Shown: in pieces, positions 1-7,896 of the stretch
Layout: each line of letters opens with the position of its first letter
How positions within the stretch are numbered: the first letter of the stretch is position 1
NCBI GenBank assembly: GCA_017934745.1
Contig: JAGBIY010000051.1
Location: forward strand, 62,001 to 126,000
Direction: 5' to 3'
Length of the DNA: 64,000 nt
Source: Treponema sp.
GTDB lineage: Bacteria > Spirochaetota > Spirochaetia > Treponematales > Treponemataceae
Made by a program: the position numbers and the translations under genes
Notes under the pieces: generated by a model
The model's database searches: none
Told to the model about the DNA's origin: nothing
The model's input: the letters and a program-made list of their open reading frames with translations, nothing else

Positions 1-2002
1 CAGCCACAGCGTCGAACGTCTTCCGAAGCATATCGTAGGACGTGAAAAGGACGAGAGTCCTGCCGTTCGCCGCAAGGACAAGCAGGGAAACGCTCATGTC
101 GACAAACGGCTGGAACTGCTGGTTGTCGGGAAAGGGAGCGTCCGATGGAACCGCGAAAACCATGTTCCTGTCATAGGGAAAAGGAGAATCGAATGCACCC
201 CGCAGAACGCGCCCAGGCTCGACGAACTTCACGCCTGTTCTGGCCTCCCAAAAATCGAATTTCCCCTCGATTCCGAGCGTCGCCGAAGTGCATACGACAG
301 ACTTCATCGGCTCGAACACCCCCTCGTTCATGAGAGGGGAAATGTCGAGCGGAGTCTGGACGAACTGGAAATAGAATGGAAAGTCGGAAGATGCCGCGAG
401 AGCCGGAGGAAGCCTTGACTTTTGGAGCCAGAAGACGAGTTCTGGATGGTTCTCCCACTCGCAATAGTTCTGGCAGACGGTCACGCAGGCATCCAACCTG
501 CGCAAAATCGACTTCGTCTCCCAGACAGCGGCCTCGTCCTTGTCCACATCGTCGATTCCGTCGAGCACCGTGCGCACAGACGTGACTATTTTCGCCACAG
601 CCTTCTGCAAATCCCTCATTTTGAACAAAACGGAGGAGAATGCCTGCGCGTTTGCCGCTTTTATGCGGACAGAGAACTCATTGCCAACAAACGAGTCCGC
701 CTCTTTCTCCAATTCAGAAAAAGCAGTCTTCGCATCCTCAATGTCCATCTCGATTTCAGCGGTCATATCCTCGCCGTCGCTGAGCGCGCTGACCGTGTAC
801 AGGAAGCCGGAAACAGAACCTCGCTTGCGCCTGCACAAGAGGTTGAGCTGCTTGAGAAGCTTGAACCTGCTCAGATTCTGGCTGAAGAAGCTGGTGGCCG
901 CACTCTCGACCCCGTGAGCCTCGTCGAAGACGATTCTTTTGTACGCCGGGAGAACAGCCGCACCGTCAAACCCCGCTCCGTCCATCCTCGACTGAATGTC
1001 GGCGAATAGAATGTGGTGGTTCACGACAAGGAGATTGGCGTCAGAAGCGTCCTTCTTCATCTTCATCACAAAGCATTTCGAATAGAATTTGCACCGCATA
1101 CCCATGCACGCGTCGGACTCGGAATTGACGCGCTGCCACAGACTTTCAGGCGGCTGAAAAGAGAGGTCGCTCCTGCTTCCGTCCTTCGTCTTTTTCGTCC
1201 ATTTCAGGATTTTCTCGAACGTGTCCGAATCGTCCGAAAACAAATCAGGCTCGTTCACGACTTCGTTCAATCGTCTCAGGCAGATGTAGTTCTGCCGCCC
1301 CTTCACCAGAACCGCGCTGACTTTTTTCCCGATGATTCTCTCGGCAAGCGGAATATCCTTCTCGAAGACCTGCTGCTGCAGATTTATAGTGCCCGTCGAT
1401 ACGACGACCCGCTCCTTGTTCGAGAGAGACCAGAGCATGGAAGGAATGAGATACGCGAACGACTTTCCGACACCAGTGCCGGCCTCGAACACGCCGACAG
1501 AATCAGAATTGAACACGTCAGTGATGCGCCTCAAAAGCTCAATCTGCGAAGGGCGCTCCTCATAATTCGAGAAGACTTTGGACAACGGGCCGTCTTTCGA
1601 AAGGTATGAAGCGACATCGTCGGAGGAAAGTTTTACAGTCTTCTGTCTTAGAGCGCACTCCATGACGACATAGACATCGGAGACATCGTTGTCCACGATG
1701 AAGAATCCCTTCCCGGCAGCAGAACAATCGGAGGCGACGACAAAATCCGCGTCGGACGGAGACAGATTCCCAGACGGGTGGTTGTGAATCAGCACATCGC
1801 ATTCAGTGGCGTCCATCAAATTGACAGGAACAGAATCCGCGCGCCCCCTTGCGGAAGCCCGGACGGAACACACGCGCCCGTCATCGTCCACATCTCCGCA
1901 AAAGAAGACCTCGTTTCCCCTCGCCTTCTCGATTTCCGCCCTAATGACGGCGACGGCATCATCCAAAAACCTCTTTTCGACTTCCCCAGAGCCTTTTTTC
2001 AT
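1..2002 (-). CDS. dinG: DinG/XPD-like ATP-dependent DNA helicase with N-terminal RadC/JAB-like domain (3' end outside window)
   Basis: I read this from the complementary strand; about 667 codons are present and the C-terminus lies beyond the left edge. Residues about 25-115 look like a RadC/JAB (JAMM) domain: H73-N-H75-P-S-G, then P-S and D86, the full metal motif of that family. The rest is a superfamily-2 helicase of the DinG/XPD type: Walker A EAGTGVGKS (173-181), DEAH box (360-363), and four cysteines (241, 299, 304, 310) spaced like the XPD/DinG iron-sulphur domain. A late motif, FTSYDML, lies near the edge. DinG enzymes unwind 5'-tailed, R-loop or G4 DNA. Start: ATG with GGTGGG about 7 nt upstream. 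An alternative GTG at 2023 overlaps the stop of the upstream gene as GTGA, so translational coupling is likely. The frame is open throughout. Confidence 0.85.
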   Translation of the reverse strand, partial: MKKGSGEVEKRFLDDAVAVIRAEIEKARGNEVFFCGDVDDDGRVCSVRASARGRADSVPVNLMDATECDVLIHNHPSGNLSPSDADFVVASDCSAAGKGFFIVDNDVSDVYVVMECALRQKTVKLSSDDVASYLSKDGPLSKVFSNYEERPSQIELLRRITDVFNSDSVGVFEAGTGVGKSFAYLIPSMLWSLSNKERVVVSTGTINLQQQVFEKDIPLAERIIGKKVSAVLVKGRQNYICLRRLNEVVNEPDLFSDDSDTFEKILKWTKKTKDGSRSDLSFQPPESLWQRVNSESDACMGMRCKFYSKCFVMKMKKDASDANLLVVNHHILFADIQSRMDGAGFDGAAVLPAYKRIVFDEAHGVESAATSFFSQNLSRFKLLKQLNLLCRRKRGSVSGFLYTVSALSDGEDMTAEIEMDIEDAKTAFSELEKEADSFVGNEFSVRIKAANAQAFSSVLFKMRDLQKAVAKIVTSVRTVLDGIDDVDKDEAAVWETKSILRRLDACVTVCQNYCEWENHPELVFWLQKSRLPPALAASSDFPFYFQFVQTPLDISPLMNEGVFEPMKSVVCTSATLGIEGKFDFWEARTGVKFVEPGRVLRGAFDSPFPYDRNMVFAVPSDAPFPDNQQFQPFVDMSVSLLVLAANGRTLVLFTSYDMLRKTFDAVA

Positions 2003-2019
2003 CGAAGCACCCACCACAA

Positions 2020-3270
2020 TCACATCTTCATGCCGAATTTTTCAACAAGCTTGTCGTTCAACGACTTGCATCCGGCATCGTTCAAGCCCAGAGCCTGTGC
2101 CGAATTCAAATCCGCCAGCGACTTGTCGTACTCGCCAAGCTCGAAATACGCAATCGCCCGCCTGAAATGCGCGTGTGACTGGTATTCGTTGATTTCAAGC
2201 GACTTGTCGAACGCGGAGACAGCCTCCTTGTGCAGTCCCATTATGCTCTGGACGATTCCGATGTAGTAGTAGGAACGGAAACCGTTCGGATCATTCTCCA
2301 CGCTCGCCTTGAAATCTGAAAGCGCGGACTTGTAGTCGTTGCGAGCGAAAAAGGCCATTCCCCGGTGTTTGTGTATGACGGCAAGCACAGGTGCCTCAGG
2401 AACAGGCTTCGAGTCCAAAATGTCGCTGTAAATTTGGATTGCCTTGTCCAACTCCCCGTGGTTGTGCGCCTGGATCGCCTCAAGCAGCATGTCGTCGATT
2501 GTTCCGCGCACATACGGAGAGACCCTGTTTATCGACTTGCTCTCCGACTTCTGTTTTCCCTCTATAGGGACGTTGAACGTAAGCTCGTCGGCCTTGTCGT
2601 AGAAAGCGGCCCTTCTCGCCTCGACTTCCCCCTGAAGGTTCTTCTGGTAGTCGCGGATTTCCTGAAAAATTATGTCGGCGAGACTGAGGCTCGCATTCAT
2701 CGAAGCGAGCTTTCTTTTTAGAGGCAAATCGAACGGGGTGAATTCTGTTTTGTACACAAGCTCGTGCTCGACTTCCGCCCATGCGTCCTGCAAAATCGTC
2801 CGTATCTGTATCTCGCAGACGATATTCTCAGGAAGCGGAAGAGTCCTCTGCTCCGGCATGCAGTCGGCAGGGATCGCAATCAGGACATGGACAGATTCAT
2901 ACCCAAACTCACGGAAGTTTTGCTGCGCGCCCTTGTACTCGACCTCACGGACATCGAAATTCTCCTTCACCTGCCTCTCGACTTCGCTCAAATCCTCAAG
3001 GAATGCGCATATGACCCTGATTCCCATCATGTCCGTCAGGGGAACGAAATTGTGCTTCTCAGCCTCGGACGCCTTGAGTCTCAAAACCTTTCTGTAATAG
3101 CTTCCAAAAGACTTCACGCGCGATTTGTATGTCGGCATCGACTGGAGTGTTATGCTTCTACGCAGCTTGTTTTCAATTTTCGACAAAATTTCAGAAAGAA
3201 TCGGCCTGTATGATTCATATGTGAATTTTATGTCGTTTTTGTTCGGCAATGATTTTCCAATATTTTCCAT
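2020..3270 (-). CDS. RelA/SpoT-domain (small alarmone synthetase-like) protein with C-terminal TPRs
   Basis: The N-terminal half matches the (p)ppGpp synthetase fold of RelA/SpoT: an R-x-K-S stretch near residue 50, TDMMGIR, GYESVHV, then EIQIRT and AWAEVEHEL, which form the substrate and metal-binding region. No HD hydrolase domain precedes it, so any activity should be synthesis of alarmones from ATP and GTP/GDP, not breakdown. Residues about 260-410 hold three or more TPR units, which is unusual for a small synthetase and suggests control by a protein partner. I chose the ATG at 3270 because GGAG lies 9 nt upstream; a GTG 15 nt further upstream overlaps that site. The helicase gene follows with a 4-nt overlap or short gap, so the two form a stress-related transcription unit. 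Confidence 0.8.
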   Translation of the reverse strand: MENIGKSLPNKNDIKFTYESYRPILSEILSKIENKLRRSITLQSMPTYKSRVKSFGSYYRKVLRLKASEAEKHNFVPLTDMMGIRVICAFLEDLSEVERQVKENFDVREVEYKGAQQNFREFGYESVHVLIAIPADCMPEQRTLPLPENIVCEIQIRTILQDAWAEVEHELVYKTEFTPFDLPLKRKLASMNASLSLADIIFQEIRDYQKNLQGEVEARRAAFYDKADELTFNVPIEGKQKSESKSINRVSPYVRGTIDDMLLEAIQAHNHGELDKAIQIYSDILDSKPVPEAPVLAVIHKHRGMAFFARNDYKSALSDFKASVENDPNGFRSYYYIGIVQSIMGLHKEAVSAFDKSLEINEYQSHAHFRRAIAYFELGEYDKSLADLNSAQALGLNDAGCKSLNDKLVEKFGMKM

Positions 3271-3321
3271 AAGGTGGGACTCCACAAAACTGTTTGATTA
3301 AATAAAAATACGTCGAATTCA

Positions 3322-3350
3322 AATGTAGCATTGAATTTAACTAAAAGCAA
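3322..3350 (-). promoter_or_regulatory. Probable sigma70-type promoter of the RelA/SpoT-like gene
   Basis: Reading the minus strand, TTGCTT and TACATT are separated by exactly 17 nt. The predicted start of transcription leaves a leader of about 45 nt with GGAG ahead of the ATG at 3270. This is an inference from hexamer spacing alone. Confidence 0.5.
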
Positions 3351-3411
3351 ATCACAAAAGCCTAAACAGGGAGCAGGCATGGGCAGGACTGAAATTCCCT
3401 ACGAGATGCAA

Positions 3412-3444
3412 TAAAAAAAAGGCTACCTGCATTTGCAAGTAGCC
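3412..3444 (-). terminator. Rho-independent terminator of flaA
   Basis: A GC-containing hairpin GGCTACTTGC / GCAGGTAGCC with a 4-nt loop is followed on the minus strand by a run of eight T. It lies 30 nt after the flaA stop codon. Confidence 0.85.
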
Positions 3445-3473
3445 TTCCTGCTATTTTATGTTAATAACTTAAC

Positions 3474-4604
3474 TTATTTAGCGTCAGAAGAAGCGTCAGC
3501 AGACTGTCCGCCGTTTGACTGAGCGTTAGAAGAAGATCCCTCTGTCAAGCTAGAAGTGAAAGACTCTTCTGTAGCCATCTTAGATCTCTCGATGTAGCGG
3601 TTGACCTGCTTGTTGCCGAATCTTGTCATCTCAGCATTCTGGCGAGCTCTCTCTTTGCGAGTGATGATTCCCCAAAGATCCTCATCAGCGATGTCGCGCT
3701 CTGTTGTGAGCTCGGCTTTGTCGTAGATGATCTTGACATCTTTGAAGTATCCAACGAAGTCATCACCGATGTGAGCAGCGTCACGAGTGATCTGGAATCC
3801 TTCGAACTTCACGAATGGGAGTCCGCGTGGATAGATTGGGTAAACACGGATTTCGCGAGTGCGAACCTCAGAGATGTACTCTGGGTTGTTCCATGTGAGA
3901 GTCTTCCATCCGTCGAATCCGAGGTATCCCATGAAGTAGCGGCGATGATTTCCATCAACGTCTCCGAGGAGGACATAGAGTCCGTGTGGGAAGTTCATAC
4001 CGAGAGTTGTTGTAGCGATAGACTTGATTGTTCCAACGTTCTTGACGATACCGTAAGCTGGAGTATCATCTGAATCAGCCTCGAAGAGTGTGCGGCCTGA
4101 TGCTTTCTCCTCGTCAGTCTGTGGCTGGCGATCGCCATTGTCGTCCGCTGTTGAGAGTGGCTCGTAAGCAGGGATTGAGAATGGAGGAACGATTTTTGCG
4201 TTGGCGTTAGCTGCCAATGAAGGGAATACGATGCGAACACCCATTACCTTCTGTCCAGCGAATGGAACCTTTGCATTCTCGCGAACTGGAGCGGCTTTTA
4301 CCTGAGAAAGAGCCAAGCTGTTGACATTGCGAGCTGAGCTGTTGAGCTCAACTTCCCACTCGTCGATGAAGAGAGAAGTCTTCATGAGGTCCTTCTGCTC
4401 CTGATCATAAGTAGCGCCTGCTGCAATGCTGTAATCCATTACAGTTCTCTTGTTCTCGTTCGGCTTGTCTCCCTGATCATTCTCTGACATTTTGACTGTG
4501 ATGTCAGCGTCCAACAAAGAGAAGTCAATGAGTGTTGACTCTTTAGCGAATGCTGCGCCTGCGAGCATCATTGCTGCTGCTGATAAAACTAAAGTTTTCT
4601 TCAT
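3474..4604 (-). CDS. flaA: Flagellar filament outer layer (sheath) protein FlaA
   Basis: The protein has 376 residues and begins with a clear signal peptide (MKKTLVLSAAAMMLAGAAFA, cleavage after AFA). This is the hallmark of the spirochaetal FlaA sheath proteins, which are exported to the periplasm and coat the FlaB core of the endoflagellum. Size and the conserved C-terminal region (SEVRTREIRVYPIYPRGLPF, DFVGYFKDVKIIYDKAEL) fit this family. The extreme C-terminus is a low-complexity Ser/Asn/Gln/Gly tail. The gene stands alone between its own promoter and terminator, and its codon choice is narrow, as expected for an abundant structural protein. GGAG precedes the ATG at a good distance. A cluster of glycan-type enzymes lies just upstream on the same strand, which makes a link to flagellar modification conceivable but unproven. 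Confidence 0.93.
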   Translation of the reverse strand: MKKTLVLSAAAMMLAGAAFAKESTLIDFSLLDADITVKMSENDQGDKPNENKRTVMDYSIAAGATYDQEQKDLMKTSLFIDEWEVELNSSARNVNSLALSQVKAAPVRENAKVPFAGQKVMGVRIVFPSLAANANAKIVPPFSIPAYEPLSTADDNGDRQPQTDEEKASGRTLFEADSDDTPAYGIVKNVGTIKSIATTTLGMNFPHGLYVLLGDVDGNHRRYFMGYLGFDGWKTLTWNNPEYISEVRTREIRVYPIYPRGLPFVKFEGFQITRDAAHIGDDFVGYFKDVKIIYDKAELTTERDIADEDLWGIITRKERARQNAEMTRFGNKQVNRYIERSKMATEESFTSSLTEGSSSNAQSNGGQSADASSDAK

Positions 4605-4648
4605 TCGAAGCTCCTTTTAAATTCGATTGATGTAGCCTTGTACTATTA

Positions 4649-4677
4649 AGTATCTTATAAGAAACTTTTTTTGTCAA
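4649..4677 (-). promoter_or_regulatory. Strong sigma70-type promoter of flaA
   Basis: On the minus strand a perfect TTGACA is followed after 17 nt by GATACT. It lies about 45-70 nt upstream of the flaA ATG and directly after the end of the GerMN lipoprotein gene, so flaA appears to be transcribed independently of the operon upstream. Confidence 0.75.
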
Positions 4678-4691
4678 CTTTTTTTTTAGGC

Positions 4692-5162
4692 TTATTCATT
4701 AACAAAGTTGTCTCCAATAAATAACACTATCTTTTCAATATTTTTAAAATTTTTGCGGATATTTTCCCTTAAAATGGCAATTCTGTTCTGGATGTCGGCA
4801 TTCGGAGGCAGATTGTAGACAGAGGACTCCGACAGCCCCAGATAGAGGACGTCTTTGCCCGACTCGTTCCTGACGAAGCAGAAATCGACAGAGGAGTCGA
4901 GGGAAAAAAGCGGCTGTAGCCTCTCAGACTCAGGTCCCAGGAGAAGCTCCTCCACATAGAGTTTTACCTTGCCCTGTACAGGCTCGGAAGGAAGCCGCCT
5001 GCTCTCAGTTTTCACGGAGGAGACATCAGCATCCGCATCCGATATGTCGATTACCGGAAAATCGAATTTGTAAGTGGATAATCCAGCACCTCCCGAACAG
5101 GAAGCAAAGAGCGAGAGAAAAACAAATGCCGGAACAGCCAATGCCGAAAAAATCTTTTTCAT
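4692..5162 (-). CDS. GerMN-domain lipoprotein
   Basis: The signal peptide ends in the lipobox LFASC (Cys22 from the chosen start), so the protein should be a lipid-anchored envelope protein. The remainder carries a GerMN-type domain: VKLYVEELLLGPES is the typical opening, followed by LFSLDSSVDFCFV and a closing IEKIVLFIGD. GerMN domains occur in spore and cell-wall proteins and are thought to assist murein hydrolases. I chose the third in-frame ATG (5162), which has AAGG ahead of it and gives a compact signal peptide. The first ATG (5192) overlaps the amidase stop as ATGA, so coupling with the amidase is likely in either case. The two probably act together on peptidoglycan. Confidence 0.75.
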   Translation of the reverse strand: MKKIFSALAVPAFVFLSLFASCSGGAGLSTYKFDFPVIDISDADADVSSVKTESRRLPSEPVQGKVKLYVEELLLGPESERLQPLFSLDSSVDFCFVRNESGKDVLYLGLSESSVYNLPPNADIQNRIAILRENIRKNFKNIEKIVLFIGDNFVNE

Positions 5163-5188
5163 AATCCAAACCTTCATAAAAAACGGGG

Positions 5189-6214
5189 TCATTTTACGGC
5201 CGTGAAGCCGCTTGTTCTTTCAAAATGGGCCACGAACGCTGAAATTCCATTATATATACCCAGCGAAAGCTTCTGCAAGTAATCGCTGCTGATAAGGTTC
5301 TTCGCCTCGGAAGCGTTCGACACGAACCCCAATTCGATTAGGACAGCCGGCATGTTCGAATTCCGCACGACAAACCATTCCTCAGTCTTTATGCCCCTGC
5401 TGTGGGAAGCCTCCCCTATCTGCTCCTTCAATCCCATCATGATGAACTGGGAAATGAGTCCGCTCTCAAGGGTGTACTCCTCTTCCATCATTGAATTCAT
5501 TATTATCGCGAGGTTTTCGTCCTCGTCGGAATCGGATGCTATGACAGTGCGCCTGTAGTCCGGGGAGAGATACCAGACCTCATACCCGCGGACGTTCTTG
5601 TCCACATGGGAATTCGCATGGATTGAAATGTAGAGTATGGCCTCGTCAGAATCCAGTTTGACGGAATTCGCAATCTTCGTGCGCTCTTCCAGGGAAACTG
5701 TCGTGTCCTTGGAACGCGTCAGGAGAATCTGCTTGTCCGGGTATGCCTTCTTCAGTTTCTCGTAGACCATCTTGCTTGCCCTGAGGGTGATTTCCTTTTC
5801 GTTCACCGTCACGAGTTTCCCGTCGATTTTGTGGACAGCGTTGGCCCCCGGATCCTTTCCGCCGTGGCCGGGGTCTATCAGGATGGCTCCGATGCGCATC
5901 GCGCTGTGCTCGGTCTCGTCCTTGAAGAAGTCCTTCACGTCGTCCATGAATTTCGGAGAGACGAAAAGGACTCCGTTCTTCAATTCGGGAGAATCCGAAA
6001 CAACAAGCTTGCTGAAATCGTGCAGCACGAACGGGTCTCCGGCATGGAAGGAAATCTGGTGTCCGGCTTTCTCAAGGATTCCGCTGTTGCTCAGAGAATC
6101 CCAGAGAACCGACACGCCAATCTTGTTCGATTCGGCGAGAAGGTTCACGGAATTGGCGGAGTGCACATGGAAAAACGAGAAGAAAAACAAAACGAGCGAG
6201 AGAATCTTCCGCAC
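5189..6214 (-). CDS. N-acetylmuramoyl-L-alanine amidase (Amidase_3, AmiC type)
   Basis: A zinc amidase that cleaves the bond between N-acetylmuramic acid and L-alanine of the stem peptide in the periplasm. Zinc ligands are visible as DPGHGG (H117), NEKE (E139) and SIHAN (H199), and the catalytic glutamate lies in LIELGFVSN. Residues 1-20 form a signal peptide (MRKILSLVLFFFSFFHVHS). About 85 residues between the signal and the catalytic domain resemble an AMIN-like targeting region but are not diagnostic. Start: GTG at 6214 with a strong AAGGAGG five nt upstream; a longer reading lacks both a ribosome-binding site and a normal signal peptide. It overlaps or abuts the GerMN lipoprotein gene. 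Confidence 0.9.
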   Translation of the reverse strand: MRKILSLVLFFFSFFHVHSANSVNLLAESNKIGVSVLWDSLSNSGILEKAGHQISFHAGDPFVLHDFSKLVVSDSPELKNGVLFVSPKFMDDVKDFFKDETEHSAMRIGAILIDPGHGGKDPGANAVHKIDGKLVTVNEKEITLRASKMVYEKLKKAYPDKQILLTRSKDTTVSLEERTKIANSVKLDSDEAILYISIHANSHVDKNVRGYEVWYLSPDYRRTVIASDSDEDENLAIIMNSMMEEEYTLESGLISQFIMMGLKEQIGEASHSRGIKTEEWFVVRNSNMPAVLIELGFVSNASEAKNLISSDYLQKLSLGIYNGISAFVAHFERTSGFTAVK

Positions 6215-6264
6215 AGAATCCTCCTTTTTAATACCGAACAGCGACAAATGAGAAAACGCCCGCT

Positions 6265-7869
6265 CTACTCGCTGTCCGCGACATAGAGCGCACCCTGGAT
6301 TCCGCCCCTCAAAACAGCAGACCAGAATTTCGTTCCGTCAAGTTTCTTGTGCACTGGACAGATTTTGTCGAATTTTTCGAGAGTCTTCCGCAAAGTGCAG
6401 TGGTTCCAGTCCTTCACAGAATCGGCGAGAGGCTGCAGAACCTCAGGAATCAAATCAACGGTACGGGAATTCTCAGGAACGTCGGCGAAGAACGAAACCT
6501 TGGTCATCGGAGAAAGCGTGAAGGCTGACGGAGGGAAGCCGCTCTCGTCGTCGCACACTATGCCGGAAAGGAATTCGTCGGTCTTCGGATTGTTCGGCTC
6601 CAGCCTGAGAGTTATAGAAGAAACGGCATCGTCGGCAGCCCTGTATGCGGAGTCGGAAGTCAAGGCGACCGCGATGACGTTTCCGCACTTCTCCACGTTG
6701 TTTCTTGGGAAGTCCACTTCGTCACCGACCTTCGAGCGGGGAAGGACATCCCTCACTCCGTAGATGGCCTTGACCTCTTCGAGTCCGTAAATCTCCTTCA
6801 CTTTGCCAGGAATGGAAATCCAAGCGCGCTCGGCACTCACGAGGTTGCTCTTCATCTCGTAGATTGTGAACGGCTGCTCCTTGTCCTTTACAGACTCGTG
6901 CGGTTCCCACGGAAGCGGCTTCCTGTTGGCGACAACGTAGTCGGGTTCCATTCCCACTGCTATTTTCATCGCCTCCTTCGTCAAATTCATTCCGCTTGAA
7001 TACGGGAACGTCCAGCCGCTCATGTAGCCGCCTGAGAGCCTGGCCGCAATCTCTCCGACCATTGGCCCGTTCCTGGTGTATTTGATATCGGCTTTTGCGA
7101 CACCGCACGTCAAACCGAGGGCTTTTATCCCCAGGGCGAACGTGGCAATCAGCTCGTTTTTCACTTTCGGGGAGACCTTCGACGGAAGCGAGTGCCCCAT
7201 CTCGATGAAGTACGGCGGATAGAAAATGTGCCTGTCGGCGAAGCCCGTTATGGTGAGAGTTCCGTTGTAGACGATGGAGTCGATGGAGAATTCCGCGCCT
7301 TCCATGTAGTCCTCGAAAATCGCGCGCGAAGTCCTGGAATTCTCAACGGAATGAGTCACGGCAGGGAGGAATTCGCCCTTGTCGCGGACCAAACGGCAGC
7401 CTCGTCCACCCATGTTGTCGCACGGCTTCACGACCTTCGGAAAATCGATTTCGCCGGCCTTGGCCTGAGCGTCAAGCTCTGAAATCTGAGTCTTAGTTAT
7501 CTCGCGGAATTTCGGGCACGGAACATTCGCGCGCTCGAAGCACCCCCTCATGCGGACTTTGTCGCTTGCGTTCAAGCAAGACTGGAAAGAGTGGGACGGA
7601 AGCCCAATCTTCTCGGCGACATACGCGACGGATGAAGAGAAATCCGTTCCAGCCGTGAAGACTCCAGCCAAATCAGAGCCGAGCGACTGCGCCAGACGGA
7701 GAAGAGACTCCCTGTCCTTCAAGTCGATAGGCTCGAACCTGTCGGCGAGCGGCACGGAAACAGCCTTGGGGTTTCCGTCGACTACAACCGACTCGAACCC
7801 AAGCTCCTTAGCGGCGAGAATCGCGGGCTTCTGCATCAATCCCGCACCGAGAATCATTACCTTTTTCAT
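6265..7869 (-). CDS. ATP-grasp ligase (carbamoyl-phosphate-synthase/biotin-carboxylase-like fold)
   Basis: 534 residues. The N-terminus has a Rossmann-like pre-ATP-grasp domain (MILGAGLMQKPAI). The ATP-grasp core follows: VVKPCDNMGGRGCRLV as the nucleotide loop, IFEDYMEGAEFSID, and GEIAARLSGGYMSG as the metal-binding segment. Such enzymes join a carboxylate to an amine or thiol through an acyl phosphate. The substrate cannot be read from sequence. Its place directly downstream of a nucleotidyl/glycosyl/methyltransferase fusion suggests it adds an amino-acid or acyl group to a sugar. Residues from about 350 form a less conserved C-terminal domain. Start: ATG with AGGGGA upstream. Confidence 0.75.
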   Translation of the reverse strand: MKKVMILGAGLMQKPAILAAKELGFESVVVDGNPKAVSVPLADRFEPIDLKDRESLLRLAQSLGSDLAGVFTAGTDFSSSVAYVAEKIGLPSHSFQSCLNASDKVRMRGCFERANVPCPKFREITKTQISELDAQAKAGEIDFPKVVKPCDNMGGRGCRLVRDKGEFLPAVTHSVENSRTSRAIFEDYMEGAEFSIDSIVYNGTLTITGFADRHIFYPPYFIEMGHSLPSKVSPKVKNELIATFALGIKALGLTCGVAKADIKYTRNGPMVGEIAARLSGGYMSGWTFPYSSGMNLTKEAMKIAVGMEPDYVVANRKPLPWEPHESVKDKEQPFTIYEMKSNLVSAERAWISIPGKVKEIYGLEEVKAIYGVRDVLPRSKVGDEVDFPRNNVEKCGNVIAVALTSDSAYRAADDAVSSITLRLEPNNPKTDEFLSGIVCDDESGFPPSAFTLSPMTKVSFFADVPENSRTVDLIPEVLQPLADSVKDWNHCTLRKTLEKFDKICPVHKKLDGTKFWSAVLRGGIQGALYVADSE

Positions 7870-7896
7870 TTTCTATCCCCTTTTTACCCAAAAAAT

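Noticed and set aside
3271..3411. Possible small RNA or tRNA in the gap after the flaA terminator
   Set aside because: No cloverleaf or conserved RNA fold could be drawn; the gap holds only a promoter-like pair.
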